From: Bog-473 sp963726005
GTDB lineage: Bacteria; Actinomycetota; Acidimicrobiia; Acidimicrobiales; RAAP-2
Reading direction: 5' to 3'
Assembly: GCA_963726005.1 (NCBI GenBank)
Contig: CAVSAT010000012.1
Location: 1 to 64,000, forward strand
DNA: 64,000 nt
Numbering within the stretch: the stretch's first letter is position 1; every line of letters starts with the position of its first letter. Shown here piece after piece: positions 1-10,566 of the stretch. The notes beneath the pieces are model-generated. The model had not been told where the DNA came from, did no database searches, and saw nothing but the letters and a program-made list of their open reading frames with translations. A program made the position numbers and the translations under genes.

Positions 1-30
1 AGAACGCGGGTTCGATTCCCGTCGCCCGCT
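1..30 (+). tRNA. tRNA-Gly, 3' part only (cut by window edge)
   Basis: The first 30 bases read as the T arm and acceptor end of a tRNA. The T stem is GCGGG/CCCGT (6-10 with 18-22) around the loop TTCGATT, followed by acceptor strand CGCCCGC (23-29) and discriminator T (30). The implied 5' acceptor strand GCGGGCG and a U discriminator fit bacterial tRNA-Gly, most likely the GCC isoacceptor. The anticodon lies outside the window, so the identity is inferred. No CCA is encoded. Such tRNA 3' ends are common integration sites. Confidence 0.8.
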
Positions 31-393
31 CTCATCCGGAGACCCACCAGACCCACTAGAAGGCCCACGGAGGCTAGACACCCGGGCATCATTTAGAAGA
101 TTGATATCCAACACACCGGTGCATCCCCTGAATTGCCAAACCTAACCTTCTGATCCCTCGTCAGATGGTTCGGTCGCTAGTCGAACGCTGAGCGGCAAAA
201 TCCCCTTGTGCTGTCTGGCCCATTTTCTCCATCTCCCTTTAGAAGACGTTATGGAAGTCAGGCGGAAGTCCAGATTTCTCACATCTTTGTTAGAAAACCC
301 GAGAACGACGGGTCCCGTCCGCAATGCTCATGGCGCTCGCATGTAGACACTGAAGACGAGAGGCCGAGGGCCTATCGGGGATGACGGAAATCG
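31..393. other. Gene-free, lower-GC spacer downstream of the tRNA
   Basis: About 360 bp with no ORF I can support. Base composition is visibly more AT-rich than the rest of the window, for example the stretch around 80-135 and the stretch 225-300. Short ORFs here lack an SD and the local codon bias. I see no integrase, repeat pair or terminator. It may hold the promoter of the following nuclease/helicase gene. Confidence 0.5.
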
Positions 394-3300
394 ATGCCTG
401 ACCGTTTGCTGTCACCTTCGAAGATCACCGCTTGGCTCGACTGTGCTCACTATCTGACGTTGCGAGAGCGCCTCGATGCCGGCCTGCTGGACGTCGAGCT
501 CTCAGGATTTGGGAGCTTCGCTCGACTCCTCGCCGACAAGGGCAGGCAACACGAGGCCGAATGCCTCGAGCATTACCGGGCCACTGGGCGCACCATCTAC
601 GAGGTTCCGGCGCGGGACCCGGGCGAGCGTTTCGACGAATGGGTGACCCGGGTGGGCACCCCGTGGGATGAGGGTTTCGACGTCATCTACCAGATGCCCT
701 TTGTCCACGACGGGATGCGTGGGATCGCAGACTTCTTGGTGAGGGTCGATGGTCCTTCCGAGAGCGCGTGCGTGTACGAACCGGTCGACGCCAAGCTCGC
801 TCGGACGGAGGCGAAGCCCGGACACATCCTCCAACTCTGCTTCTACGCCGACGCCCTCCGCGCCGCGACGGGTACGTCCCCGGAGCATCTGCACATCTGG
901 CTGGGGTCGGGGCGAATCGAGTCGCTTTGCCACAAAGGAGTTCCATCCCTACTGGCGCCGGCTCCGCGGCCAATTGCGGCACCTCTTGGCGGACGATGCG
1001 CCCATGCAGGAAACCCATCCGGAACCGTGTGACCACTGCGAGTTCTGTGAGTTCGCCGGCGTCTGTGACGCGCAATGGCGCGACGAGGACTCCCTCGTCT
1101 TCGTCGCCGGCATCAGGACGAGCGACCGGCTGAGCCTCGAGGACTCGGCCGTCGCGACGCTCACCGACCTCGCTGGGTGTTCCCGTGAGGTGGACTCGAT
1201 GCGTCCCGAGCGGCTCGCGCGGTTGGTCACCCAAGCAGAGCTCCAAGTCGAGGCGAGGATCGTCCCTGATGGCCCGCCTCCGTTCCGAATCATCGAGGCC
1301 GGTGCGGACCCGACCTGGGGTCGGGGTCTGGAGTTGCTGCCCGCAGCCCGACGATGGGGACGTCGTCCTGGACTTCGAGGGCGATCCGTTCTGGACGGCG
1401 GACAGCGGCCTGTTCTTCTTGTTCGGGCTCATCGCACGGGGGTCCGACGGCACGTGGACGTACGAGGCCCGATGGGCACACGACAGGACCGGGGAGGAGC
1501 GGGCGACCGGGGAACTGATCGAGTACCTGAAGGATCCGCCGGGCCTCTCACCCGGACATGCACGTCTACCACTACAACCACACCGAGCGATCGGCGCTCG
1601 AGCGCCTGGCGGCCGATCACGGTGTCGGTGAGGCGGTCTTGTCCGAGATGGTGGCCACGGGCTTCTTCGTCGACCTGTATCCGGTGGTCCGCAACGCCAT
1701 CCAGGTCGGTACGGAGTCCTACGGGTTGAAGGAAATGGAACGGCTGACCGCGTACCAGCGCGGCCATGAGATCGATCAGGGCTCGGCCGCGGTGGTCGAG
1801 TACGAGAAGTTCATGGCTGCACCCGACCCCTCCATCCTCGAGCGCATCGCCGCGTACAACGAGGACGACGTCCGGGCGACGTTGGCCCTGCGCGACTGGC
1901 TCGTCGGTTTGCGCCCGGCAGGTCTGCCCTGGCGAGCCGCGCGGCTGGACCCAGAGGACGAACATCCCGAACTCGATGAGCGGATCGCTGCCCTGCATGC
2001 CCACGGGCCCGGCACGCCCGAACATCTTCTCGGGGACCTGCTCGGCTACTGGGTACGAGAGTTCCGCGCCTACAAGGCGCCAAAGTGGGCGCGGACTTGC
2101 CTCGAGACCGCGGAGCTGCTCGACGACCTCGACGTGATCGCGGGGCTCGAGTTCGTGGCCTTGGAACCCAGGTACGGCGCCAAGGGCCAGGAGCTGAAGT
2201 CGCAAGGGGCCCGGTTCCGCTGCCCTGCGCAGGTGATCTCCGCCGATCTGGGGCGGCCCGGCGCGTCGATTCTCTACGGCATCTTGGACGGCCCGACCGG
2301 ATACTCGAGCATCTCTGAGATCGACGAGCTGAACGGTGAGGTGGTCCTCGTCTGGAGCGAGAAGGCGGAGGAACTCGGCGTGTTCCCGAACGCCGTCGCC
2401 CTCCACGACTGGGTGCAACCAAAACCGAAGCCCGCCGCCCTGGACGATCTCGCCGCAAATGTGCTCGATGCCCCGGGGTCGAGGGTTCCCAATCCGGCGT
2501 CGCTGAGCCTGCTCCGCCGGGAAGACCCGGCGTCCACCCCGGGCGGTGGCCCGCCCGGAGGAGCGTTCTCGGACGACCTGGACGCCATGTGCGGGTGGGT
2601 CAGGCATCTCGACGGAAGCTGCATCTCGATACAGGGGCCGCCGGGGACCGGCAAAACGTACTGGGGCGCCCACATCGTCCACAGCCTCATCCGCGCCGGG
2701 CGACGGGTCGGCATCACCGCCATGAGCCACCACGCCATCGACAACTTGCTCGAGGAGATCCTCCAGGTGTTCGACGACAAGGGCGATCTCTCGATGCTCA
2801 AGGCCGTCCGCAAGGTGCCCGACGCCAACCACCCGAAGCTTCCGGGGGTCACCTACGTCACGAACAATCCGCCCTGTGCCAAGAGCGAGCACAACCTCGT
2901 CGCGGGCACCACGTGGCTGTTCGCCAGCCCGGACATGCGGGGAGCCCCCGTCGACGTGTTGATCGTCGACGAGGCAGGTCAACTGGCGCTCGCCGACGCG
3001 CTCGCCGCTTCGACGTCAGCGAAGAACCTCGTGCTCCTGGGCGATCCGCTCCAACTCCCGCAGGTGGCGCAAGCCGTACATCCCGGAGGTGGGGGGTTGA
3101 GCGTCCTGCAGCACGTGCTCGGGGACGACGTGACGATGCCGCCGGATCGAGGCGTCTTCCTCACCGAGACCAGGCGCATGCACCCGAACGTGTGCCGGTT
3201 CATCTCGGACGAGATCTACGAGGGGCGGCTCGGGAGCCACCCGAGCTGTGCTCAGCAAAGCACCGCGTTCGGGACGGGGCTGAGGTGGCTCAAAGCCGGC

Positions 3301-3765
3301 CACGAGGGCTGCTCGACCGAGTCGCTCGAGGAAGCTCAGCTCGTGGCGGGCGAGATCGACCGTCTGCTTGGCACGCCGTGGGTGAACCAGCACGGGGTCA
3401 CGAGCCCGTTGACCGTGCAGGACTTCATGGTGGTCGCCCCGTACAACGACCAGGTTGCCTTGCTGCGCCAGACGCTCGATGCCGAACCGCGGACCCGCGG
3501 GGTCCCCGCCGGCACCGTCGACAAGTTCCAAGGGCGCGAGGCCGCCGTCGTGTTCTTCACGATGACGACGTCGTCCTCCGACTTCATGCCCCGGAGTGCC
3601 GAGTTCCTCTTTTCACGCAACCGACTGAACGTCGCCATCAGCCGGGCCCGTTGCCTGGCGTACCTGGTCTGCACGGAGGACCTGCTCAACAGCCGGGCCC
3701 GGACCATCGAGGAAATGCGCCTAATCAGCACACTCTGCTCGTTCGTCGAGTACTGCGGAGGCTGA
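394..3765 (+). pseudogene. TM0106-family RecB-like nuclease fused to SF1 (DNA2/UPF1-like) helicase, frameshifted
   Basis: The product would be a roughly 1120-residue nuclease-helicase. The N-terminal part (394 to about 930) is a RecB-type PD-(D/E)XK module with the D-x-K motif in EPVDAKLARTEAKPGHILQL. Next come a cysteine-rich CDHCEFCEFAGVC segment and an RNase-H-like (YprB-type) domain starting DVVLDFEGDPFW. The C-terminal half is an SF1 helicase: Walker A GPPGTGKT (near 2635), Walker B LIVDEAGQ, motif III LLGDPLQLPQ, DKFQGRE and NVAISRAR (near 3630). The reading frame changes three times in the same direction, near 930, 1345 and 1543. Only the last segment, 1558-3765, is one long ORF. Either the gene is dead or the sequence has extra bases. 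The family is widespread and is inferred to act in nucleic-acid repair or defence; its biochemistry is poorly known. Confidence 0.8.
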
Positions 3766-3941
3766 CCACCGAGTCCAGCGGAGACCGCGGAAAGCCGAAC
3801 GTCACGCCCTGGACTTTCGAGGTGTCCGGGCGCCGTCTGAGCGGCCTGGACTCACTGGGGTTGCGAGACGGGATCTGGGCTATCCTCCGCAGGTCGGGGG
3901 GCCATATCCACGGCGAGGCTGCCCGACACGCAGGAGGCGGC

Positions 3942-5102
3942 ATGACGAACGGTGGCAACGGAGGCAATCCGTCCAGCGGTTCCGGGGTGATCTGCACCGC
4001 CATGTCGGTGGACGTCGAGGGCAAGCAGGCCGTCTGGATCTTCACGGAGTTCGAAACCGACGAGTCGCTCAAGAATCTCCGCGATTGGATGATCCCAGAG
4101 AACTGGCCTGACTGGGACGGCGGGATGTTCAAGGAGATGCGGCCGATCGGTCCGGTCGATGTGCGCCCGAGCAAGAGCAATGCGCAACAGACCCATTCCA
4201 GATACCTCGAGGTGGTCGAGATCGGCGGCCGCCGGCTGGAGACCGAGCTGCGGTGCGAGTTCAAGTCGACCCAGGCGTGGGCGGCCGTCAGCTTCGACAT
4301 GGACCGCAGTATCGGGGACGTGCTCCAGGTCGACCGCGGCTATCTCATGGCGGCCGACGTGGGCGGCCGACGGCACGTGAAGGCCCTCAAGGTCGTCGGG
4401 TTCACCGATACCCTGCTCAACACTTTTGCAACTGAAGTCTGTCCGGGGTGGAGCGACTCGGTGCAGAGCGCGGCGAAAAAGGCAGCGGTCCGGGCTGCCG
4501 GAGGCCCGGTGAAACCTGCTCCCGGGTCGGTCGGCGACTCGGATCCCGGCGTGTCTTCGTCCGCCGAGGGCGCCGCAGCGTTCATCGGCGGCGTGTCCGA
4601 GCAGTGGATCGGCAACGTGAACGACTGCATAGGCTTCTACGCCCCCTTCACCGTCGACGTCACCGAACGGGTCTGGTCCGGCAAATACGGACGAGTGGAA
4701 GCGGCGAACGACACCACTCGCCTCTTCCAGCGCCTCGCCCGGGATTGGTCGCGCGCCTGGCAGGCCGGAATGGAGAACGTGTCGAGCTGGGCCGAGGCGA
4801 CCGTACGACCGACGGCAGGTGCGGATCCAGGAGACAGCGCACGCACCACCGAGCACACGACGCTGATGGTGAAGGCGCGGTCGGACAAGGCACAGGTGAG
4901 CATCTCGGATCTCACCCGGATCGGGCGAACCCAAGCGACTATCAAGGCGTCCGCAATCACGATCACCCCAGCGGTGATCCAGAGTGCCGGTCCTGCCTAC
5001 GTCACCATTCAGGCGGAGACGAGCCGATTCCCCTGCGGCCTGTACGAGGGCGCGCTCGTGGCCGGCGCGGGGGCAAGCAGGCCCCCGCGCTCTTCTACGT
5101 GA
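3942..5102 (+). CDS. Uncharacterised protein: N-terminal SRPBCC-like part, helical middle, C-terminal beta domain
   Basis: 386 residues starting at an ATG with a good SD (AGGAGG, 3932-3937). No family is recognised with certainty. Residues 10-200 alternate strands and helices with WPDWDGGMFKEMRP and VDRGYLMAADVGGRR, which resembles an SRPBCC-type fold. Residues about 225-300 form a long helical stretch (FTVDVTERVWSGKYGRVEA to RAWQAGMENVSSW), reminiscent of phasin-like helices. The last 80 residues form a beta-rich domain with the motif FPCGLYEGALV, which resembles the C-terminus of the protein encoded at 10563-11265. A frame change in the G run near 5072 would give a better end (APALFYVSHA, stop at 5128), so the last 10 residues are doubtful. 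It lies 39 bp upstream of the cyclase/ATPase gene and probably shares its transcript. Confidence 0.6.
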   Translation: MTNGGNGGNPSSGSGVICTAMSVDVEGKQAVWIFTEFETDESLKNLRDWMIPENWPDWDGGMFKEMRPIGPVDVRPSKSNAQQTHSRYLEVVEIGGRRLETELRCEFKSTQAWAAVSFDMDRSIGDVLQVDRGYLMAADVGGRRHVKALKVVGFTDTLLNTFATEVCPGWSDSVQSAAKKAAVRAAGGPVKPAPGSVGDSDPGVSSSAEGAAAFIGGVSEQWIGNVNDCIGFYAPFTVDVTERVWSGKYGRVEAANDTTRLFQRLARDWSRAWQAGMENVSSWAEATVRPTAGADPGDSARTTEHTTLMVKARSDKAQVSISDLTRIGRTQATIKASAITITPAVIQSAGPAYVTIQAETSRFPCGLYEGALVAGAGASRPPRSST

Positions 5103-5141
5103 GCCACGCCCAGCCGACGAAGGAGTGAGGAGACGGACGCG

Positions 5142-8100
5142 GTGACGTCGGCCCAGGGGCGGCAGACGGTGTCGGCGGAGGATCGCCTGTCGCTGCTCAT
5201 CGATCGGTTGCTGGCGTCGATGGATGCCGCCGCGTCCACCCAAGCCTGGGACCGCGTGGTCGAGCTCGCTGACGACGTGCTGGCCGTCGATCCTCACAAC
5301 CGGCGGGCTGCGGCGATGATCGAACGGGCGAGGCTCGAACGTTCCCTACCCGGAGGCCAGCGGGCCTTCGTCAGCCTGGTCTTCGCCGACCTCGTCCAGT
5401 CGACCGACATGGCCGACGTGACCGAGCCGGAGGTCGTCCAGGACGTCTTCGTTCTCTACCGCAGGGTGGCGGCCGAGACCATCGAGGAACTGGGTGGTCG
5501 CGTGCTCCAGTTCCAGGGCGACGGCGTCGTGGCGTGCTTCGGCTACCCCGTGGCGCACGAGGACGACGCGCGGCGGGCGGTCCTGGCCGCTCTGCGGCTC
5601 GTCGAGCGGATGGGGCACGCCGGCATCGAGCTATACCGTCGCCACGGCGTCGAGCCGGCCATCCGCGTCGGCGTCCATTCGGGCACCGTCGTGGTCGCCG
5701 GGCTGGCCTCGGGGGTCCTTGACGGCTCAGCCCTCGCGGGGTCGGCCCCCAACGTGGCGGCGCGCCTGCAGGGTGAGGCCGATCCCGGCACCGTGGTCAT
5801 CAGCGACACCACCCGCCAGCTCGTGGAGCCGCATTTCGAGCTGAAGCCGATCGGGACGCGCTCGCTCAAGGGAATCGCTCGCCCGATGGACCTGCACCAC
5901 GTGGTTCGGTCGAACCTCGCCGTCCCTCCCCCTGGCCGCGGGCTGCCCGAGTCGGTGGCCCTGGTCGGCCGCGATGGCCAGAGCCGCCTGCTCCGCTTCA
6001 CCTGGAAGCGCCTCGCCCACGACGCCGAGGGCGCCACGCGGCCCGAAGAGGCGCGGGTCGTCGTTCGTGGATTGGCCGGTATCGGGAAGTCGGCGCTGGC
6101 CGCAGAGCTCGCCGCTCACGTGCGCTTCGAGGGCGGTACCGTGCTCGAGGCCAACTGTTCGCCCTATCACGGCAACGTCGCGCTGTGGCCCGTCGGGCGC
6201 ATGCTCGAGCAACTGCTCGGGTTCTACCCAGACCAGCCGCCGGACGAGCGGTTGGCCGAATTGGAGGCCCGGCTGGAAGATGCCGGTCTCGAGAGGGACA
6301 CCCTCCCTCTCCTGGCCCCGCTGCTCGGACTCGCCACCGACGAGCGCTGGTCGCGCCCAGAGGTGGACGCACTCGCGCTCCGCCAACAGACACTCCGGGC
6401 CCTGGTCGCCTGGCTCGCCCAGACGGCCGCGTCGACGCCCACCTTGGTATTGGTCGAGGACCTCCACTGGGCTGATCCGACCACCGTCGACCTGCTGGGG
6501 CTCCTGACGACCGAGAGCGTCCCCGGCACGATGATCCTGATCACGAGCCGGGACCCGCTCGATGCGCCCTGGGCGTCGTCGGTGCTCGATATCGAGTTGG
6601 AACCGCTCCAGGAAAAGGAGGCGGCCGGGCTGGTCGCCGCGCTGACGGACGGCGGACTGGACACGAAACAGTGTCGCCTGATCGTCGAGCGCGGCGCCGG
6701 CGTCCCCCTCTTCCTCCAGGAGCTGACCCGCAGCACCGTCACGGCCAACCCCGGCGAGGTGCTGCCGCCGCGAATCCACGAGATCCTGACGGCGCGCCTT
6801 CGTGCACCGGGCATCGACCTGCGCGTCGCGCAGCTGGCGGCCACGCTCGGCACTGAGTTCGACGAAGAGCCGCTGCGCCAACTGGCCGGGCGGTCGGTCG
6901 ACGAGGCGCTGATCCGCCTCGAGGACGCCGCGCTCATTGAGCCGGTCGAGGTCCGGTTGGGCCGGTACCGCTTCCGGCACGGCCTCCTCCGCGACACCGC
7001 GTACGAGACGCAGGTGCTGCAAACCCGCCAGGCGAGCCATCGCAGCATCGCCGAGCTCCTCGGTTCCGGTGCGGCCTCACCCGGCGACCTCGCCGTCGTG
7101 GCCCAGCACTGGGACCTGGCCGGCGACGCCTCTCAGGCCATCCCCGCCTACATCGTGGCGGCCCAGGCGGCGCAATCGGCGGCCAGCCACACCGAGGCCC
7201 GGCGCCAGCTCGACCGGGCATTGGAGCTGGCGGCGGCGCTGCCCGACGGGAACGAGCGCGACCTGACCGAGCTCATGATCCGGATGCAACGAACCGTCAG
7301 CACGAGCTCCCTCTTCGGGTACGGCTATCCGGAGGTGTTCGACGACTTCACGATCGCCGAGGAGATCTGCCGGAGGCTCACGGACCGTCCCGAGATCATG
7401 CCGGCCCAGGTCGGGATCTGGAGCTATCTGCTGGTGCGCGGCTCCGTCGACGCCGCCAGCGTCGTGCTCGAGCCCCTGATCGACGTGCTCGACGATCCCG
7501 CGACAGCCTGGTTCGCACCCGAGATCAAGTCGTGCATGGGTTACGGCGCGTTCTACCAAGGAAGGCTCGAAGAGGCACACCGTTGGCTCCTCGAGGCGTG
7601 GGAGGGGTACCGCCTGCGGTCCATCGACGGGGCCACCTCACCGTTCTGGCCTCTCCCGCATGACGCGGTGCCCGTCACGGCGGTCGCGCTCGCCTGTGTG
7701 ACCGCGCTGCGGGGCTGCACGGAGGAGAGCGCGATGTGGGAGCGGCGCGCCATCGCGACCGCCGAGGAACTCGACTTCCCGTCCGGACCGTTCAGCTCGG
7801 CTTTCGTGTCCGTCTATCTGGCCTGGATCCGGATGATCACCGGCAATCCCGATGAGGCCCGCGAGTTCGGTCGGCGCACGATCGAGATCGCAGAACGCTG
7901 CCGGTTCGACTACTTCCAGCTGCTCGGCCGGCAGTACGTCCTGATGCCAGAGCCCGACCGGCCCTGTGACGTGACAGAGCTCGAGCAGTTCGGGCTTGGG
8001 ATGGAACTGGTCGGCCACGCGGCGTTCCGTCCGACGTACCTCGGCATCGTCGCGAAGAACCACCACTTCCTCGGCGACGCCGACCCGGCGCTCCGCGCAG

Positions 8101-8423
8101 TCGAAGAAGCCATCGACCGGACCAAGACGTCGGGGGAGCGGGTCCACCAATCGGACCTCCTGCGCCTGCGCGCCGAGATCACTATCGCCGCCCATCCCGA
8201 CCGGATGGACGAGGTCGTCACGGACCTGGTCGCCGCCGTCGAGATCGGCCTGGCGCAGGGGTCTCTTCTCCTCGCGCTGCGGGCGGCCAACGACCTGGGC
8301 CGGCTTCCTCTCGATGTCCGCCCGCCGGATTGGAGCGACCGTATCGGCGCCGTGCTCGAGCGGTTCCCACCCAATTCCTCGAGCCCTGAACTCGCCGAGG
8401 CTCTCGACCTGCTCGGGGTCTGA
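5142..8423 (+). CDS. Class III adenylate/guanylate cyclase domain - AAA ATPase - TPR protein
   Basis: 1093 residues, GTG start with a GGAG-type SD. Residues about 74-250 form a class III nucleotidyl cyclase domain: LVFADLVQST supplies the first metal-binding Asp, and QGDGVVACFGYP the second metal site. They are followed by an AAA/NB-ARC-like ATPase (about 285-560) with Walker A RGLAGIGKS and Walker B LVLVEDLHWAD. The C-terminal half is helical repeat (TPR-like). This layout is typical of actinobacterial signal-integrating cyclase/ATPase regulators, which are often annotated as LuxR-like although no HTH is visible here. Whether it makes cAMP cannot be told from sequence alone. The stop TGA (8421-8423) touches the GTG start of the FAD oxidoreductase, so the two are almost certainly cotranscribed. 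Confidence 0.85.
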   Translation: MTSAQGRQTVSAEDRLSLLIDRLLASMDAAASTQAWDRVVELADDVLAVDPHNRRAAAMIERARLERSLPGGQRAFVSLVFADLVQSTDMADVTEPEVVQDVFVLYRRVAAETIEELGGRVLQFQGDGVVACFGYPVAHEDDARRAVLAALRLVERMGHAGIELYRRHGVEPAIRVGVHSGTVVVAGLASGVLDGSALAGSAPNVAARLQGEADPGTVVISDTTRQLVEPHFELKPIGTRSLKGIARPMDLHHVVRSNLAVPPPGRGLPESVALVGRDGQSRLLRFTWKRLAHDAEGATRPEEARVVVRGLAGIGKSALAAELAAHVRFEGGTVLEANCSPYHGNVALWPVGRMLEQLLGFYPDQPPDERLAELEARLEDAGLERDTLPLLAPLLGLATDERWSRPEVDALALRQQTLRALVAWLAQTAASTPTLVLVEDLHWADPTTVDLLGLLTTESVPGTMILITSRDPLDAPWASSVLDIELEPLQEKEAAGLVAALTDGGLDTKQCRLIVERGAGVPLFLQELTRSTVTANPGEVLPPRIHEILTARLRAPGIDLRVAQLAATLGTEFDEEPLRQLAGRSVDEALIRLEDAALIEPVEVRLGRYRFRHGLLRDTAYETQVLQTRQASHRSIAELLGSGAASPGDLAVVAQHWDLAGDASQAIPAYIVAAQAAQSAASHTEARRQLDRALELAAALPDGNERDLTELMIRMQRTVSTSSLFGYGYPEVFDDFTIAEEICRRLTDRPEIMPAQVGIWSYLLVRGSVDAASVVLEPLIDVLDDPATAWFAPEIKSCMGYGAFYQGRLEEAHRWLLEAWEGYRLRSIDGATSPFWPLPHDAVPVTAVALACVTALRGCTEESAMWERRAIATAEELDFPSGPFSSAFVSVYLAWIRMITGNPDEAREFGRRTIEIAERCRFDYFQLLGRQYVLMPEPDRPCDVTELEQFGLGMELVGHAAFRPTYLGIVAKNHHFLGDADPALRAVEEAIDRTKTSGERVHQSDLLRLRAEITIAAHPDRMDEVVTDLVAAVEIGLAQGSLLLALRAANDLGRLPLDVRPPDWSDRIGAVLERFPPNSSSPELAEALDLLGV

Positions 8424-10566
8424 CGTGGGGCGCTCTCGCGGATCGGTGGCCATCCTGGGTGGAGGCATGGGCGCACTGACGACCGCGTTCGAACTCACGG
8501 AAGGTCGCTGCGCTGACCAGTTCGAGCGCATCACCGTCTACCAGCGGGGATGGCGCCTCGGTGGCAAGGGGGCCAGCAGCCGTGGACCTCATAGTCGCAT
8601 CGAGGAGCACGGCCTCCACGTGCTTCTCGGCTACTACGACCACACGTTCGACGTCATGCGCCGGTGCTACGAGGCGCTCGACCGCGATCGGTCGGACCCG
8701 TCGTGTCCCATCCGCAGGTGGGACGACGCCGTCGAACCGTCGAACCTGGTCGGCGTCGTCGACCGCCACGACGGCGGGTGGGAGCCGTGGGTGGCCAGCT
8801 TCAGTCCGGTCAGCGGTCGGCCTGGTGGTAGCCATGAGAGGCCCACGGCAGCAGCGCCTTTCGCCGTGGCCGACCTCGTGGTCCGGTCCCTCCGTCTCTT
8901 GGTCGACTTCCTCGCGTCGCTCCCCTTCCCAGAACCGCGCGGGGGTGGCTCCATCGGCTTCAGCACCTCGCCGAGGGCCCGCCGTTGGCCGCGCCGGGGC
9001 TCCGGCGGCCTCAGTGGCCGCCGTCGTGCGGGGCGCCGCGCTCATCGGCCTGACGCTCCCACTCAGCTGGGCCGAGCGGGTCCTGCGGCAGGCCACGTCG
9101 TTCACCGGCAACCAAAACCTCGAGCGCGTCCTGCCGTCGCTCATCGAGCCGGTGCGGCGCAGCCTGCGCGGCGCCCTGCGCTCGCACACGGCCGCTCGCC
9201 GCAGCTACGAACTGGTCGAACTGGTGACGACCAACCTGTTCGGCATCGTGGTCGACGGTCTGCTCACGCGCGCCCGAAGGCTTCGGGGCCATCAACCACC
9301 TCGACTATCGCGAGTGGCTACTCGAGCGCGGCATCGAACCCGAGGCGCTCGAGTCACCGATTCTCCGGGGTATGTACGATCTCGTCTTCGCCTACGAGGC
9401 AGGGGATCCCGCCCGTCCACGCTTCAGTGCCGGGCTGGGACTGGAGTTGGCGACCAAGATGCTCCTCGAATACTCGGGAGCGCTGTTCTGGAAGATGCAG
9501 GCGGGCATGGGCGAGGTGATCTTCGCCCCCCTCTACGAGGTCCTGCGCGACCCGCGGGGTCGAGTTCCGCTTCTTCCACCGGGTCGACGCACTGAGGCTC
9601 GGTGACGACGGGCGGTCGATCGGCGCGATCGACCTGGGCATACAGGCCGAGCTGGCCGAGGGCGTCGATGCCTACGATCCCCTGATCCGGGTGAAGGGCC
9701 TCCCGTGCTGGCCTGACGCGCCCCTCGACGCGCAGTTGCGGACCACCGATCCCCTCGACGGGGTCGACCTCGAGTCGTTCTGGTCTCCGCGCCGCGACGT
9801 CGGTCGCTGCACCCTGGAGGCGGGGAAGGACTTCGACACCGTGGTGTTCGCCATCTCTCTCGGCATGGTGCCGCACGTCTGCGGCGAGCTCCTCGCCGCG
9901 TCGTCTGCCTGGCGGTCGATGGTCGACAACGTGGGGACGGTGGCCACGCAGGCGTTGCAGCTCTGGCTGTCCGAGGACGAGGCCGCACTCGGTTGGTCCG
10001 GTCCTCCGGGAGTCACCGTGAGTGGGTTCGTCACGCCCTTCGACACCTGGGCGTCGATGCCGCATCTCCTGCCGGCCGAGGACTGGCCCGAAGCCGACCG
10101 ACCAAAGACGATCGCCTACTTCTGCAGTGTCCTGGGCACGCCGGATTCTCGGGACGGTGTGGCCGACGCCGCGCGGGAGGCGCTGGCCGTGCGTGAACGC
10201 GCCCGGACCTTCTTGGACCGCGACGTGGCGACACTGTGGCCGGCCGCAGTGGACAACGGGGGATTCCGATGGTCCGTGCTGTGCGATGGCCGGCTCGGGA
10301 CTGTGACCGGCTCCGAGCGACTCGACAGCCAGTACTCGCGGGCGAACATCGACCCCTCCGATCTCTACGTGCAATCCCTGCCCGGCACCGATCAGTATCG
10401 GCTGCAGCCGGGCCGCTCCGGCTTCAGCAACCTCGCCGTGGCCGGCGACTGGACGGACAACGGCCTCAACGCCGGCTGCGTCGAGGGTGCCACCCGATCC
10501 GGGCAGCTGGCCGCCGAGGCCGTCCTCGAACGACTGGCGGGCGCTCAGACGGTGGGCAGCGCGTGA
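8424..10566 (+). pseudogene. FAD-dependent oxidoreductase (phytoene desaturase/amine oxidase-like), frameshifted
   Basis: A protein of about 710 residues begins with the dinucleotide-binding motif VAILGGGMGALTTAFEL. It ends with a typical FAD-contact region, FSNLAVAGDWTDNGLNAGC followed by VEGATRSG, as in carotenoid desaturases, HpnE-type hydroxysqualene oxidoreductases and amine oxidases. The frame changes near 8990 (possibly twice, 8945 and 9005), near 9270 and in a GGGG run near 9555. All segments keep the coding signature, so the breaks are recent or sequencing errors. The GTG start abuts the cyclase gene, and the end overlaps the next GTG start by 4 bp. With the polyprenyl synthase two genes later, an isoprenoid substrate is a reasonable inference; the actual substrate is unknown. 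Confidence 0.75.

Noticed and set aside
142..324. 60-residue ORF on the minus strand
   Set aside because: It lies in the low-GC spacer, has no SD and no coding-like GC3, and no motif.
1429..2982. 517-residue minus-strand ORF
   Set aside because: Shadow of the helicase gene: Arg/Gly-rich, no domains, fully inside the conserved plus-strand frame.
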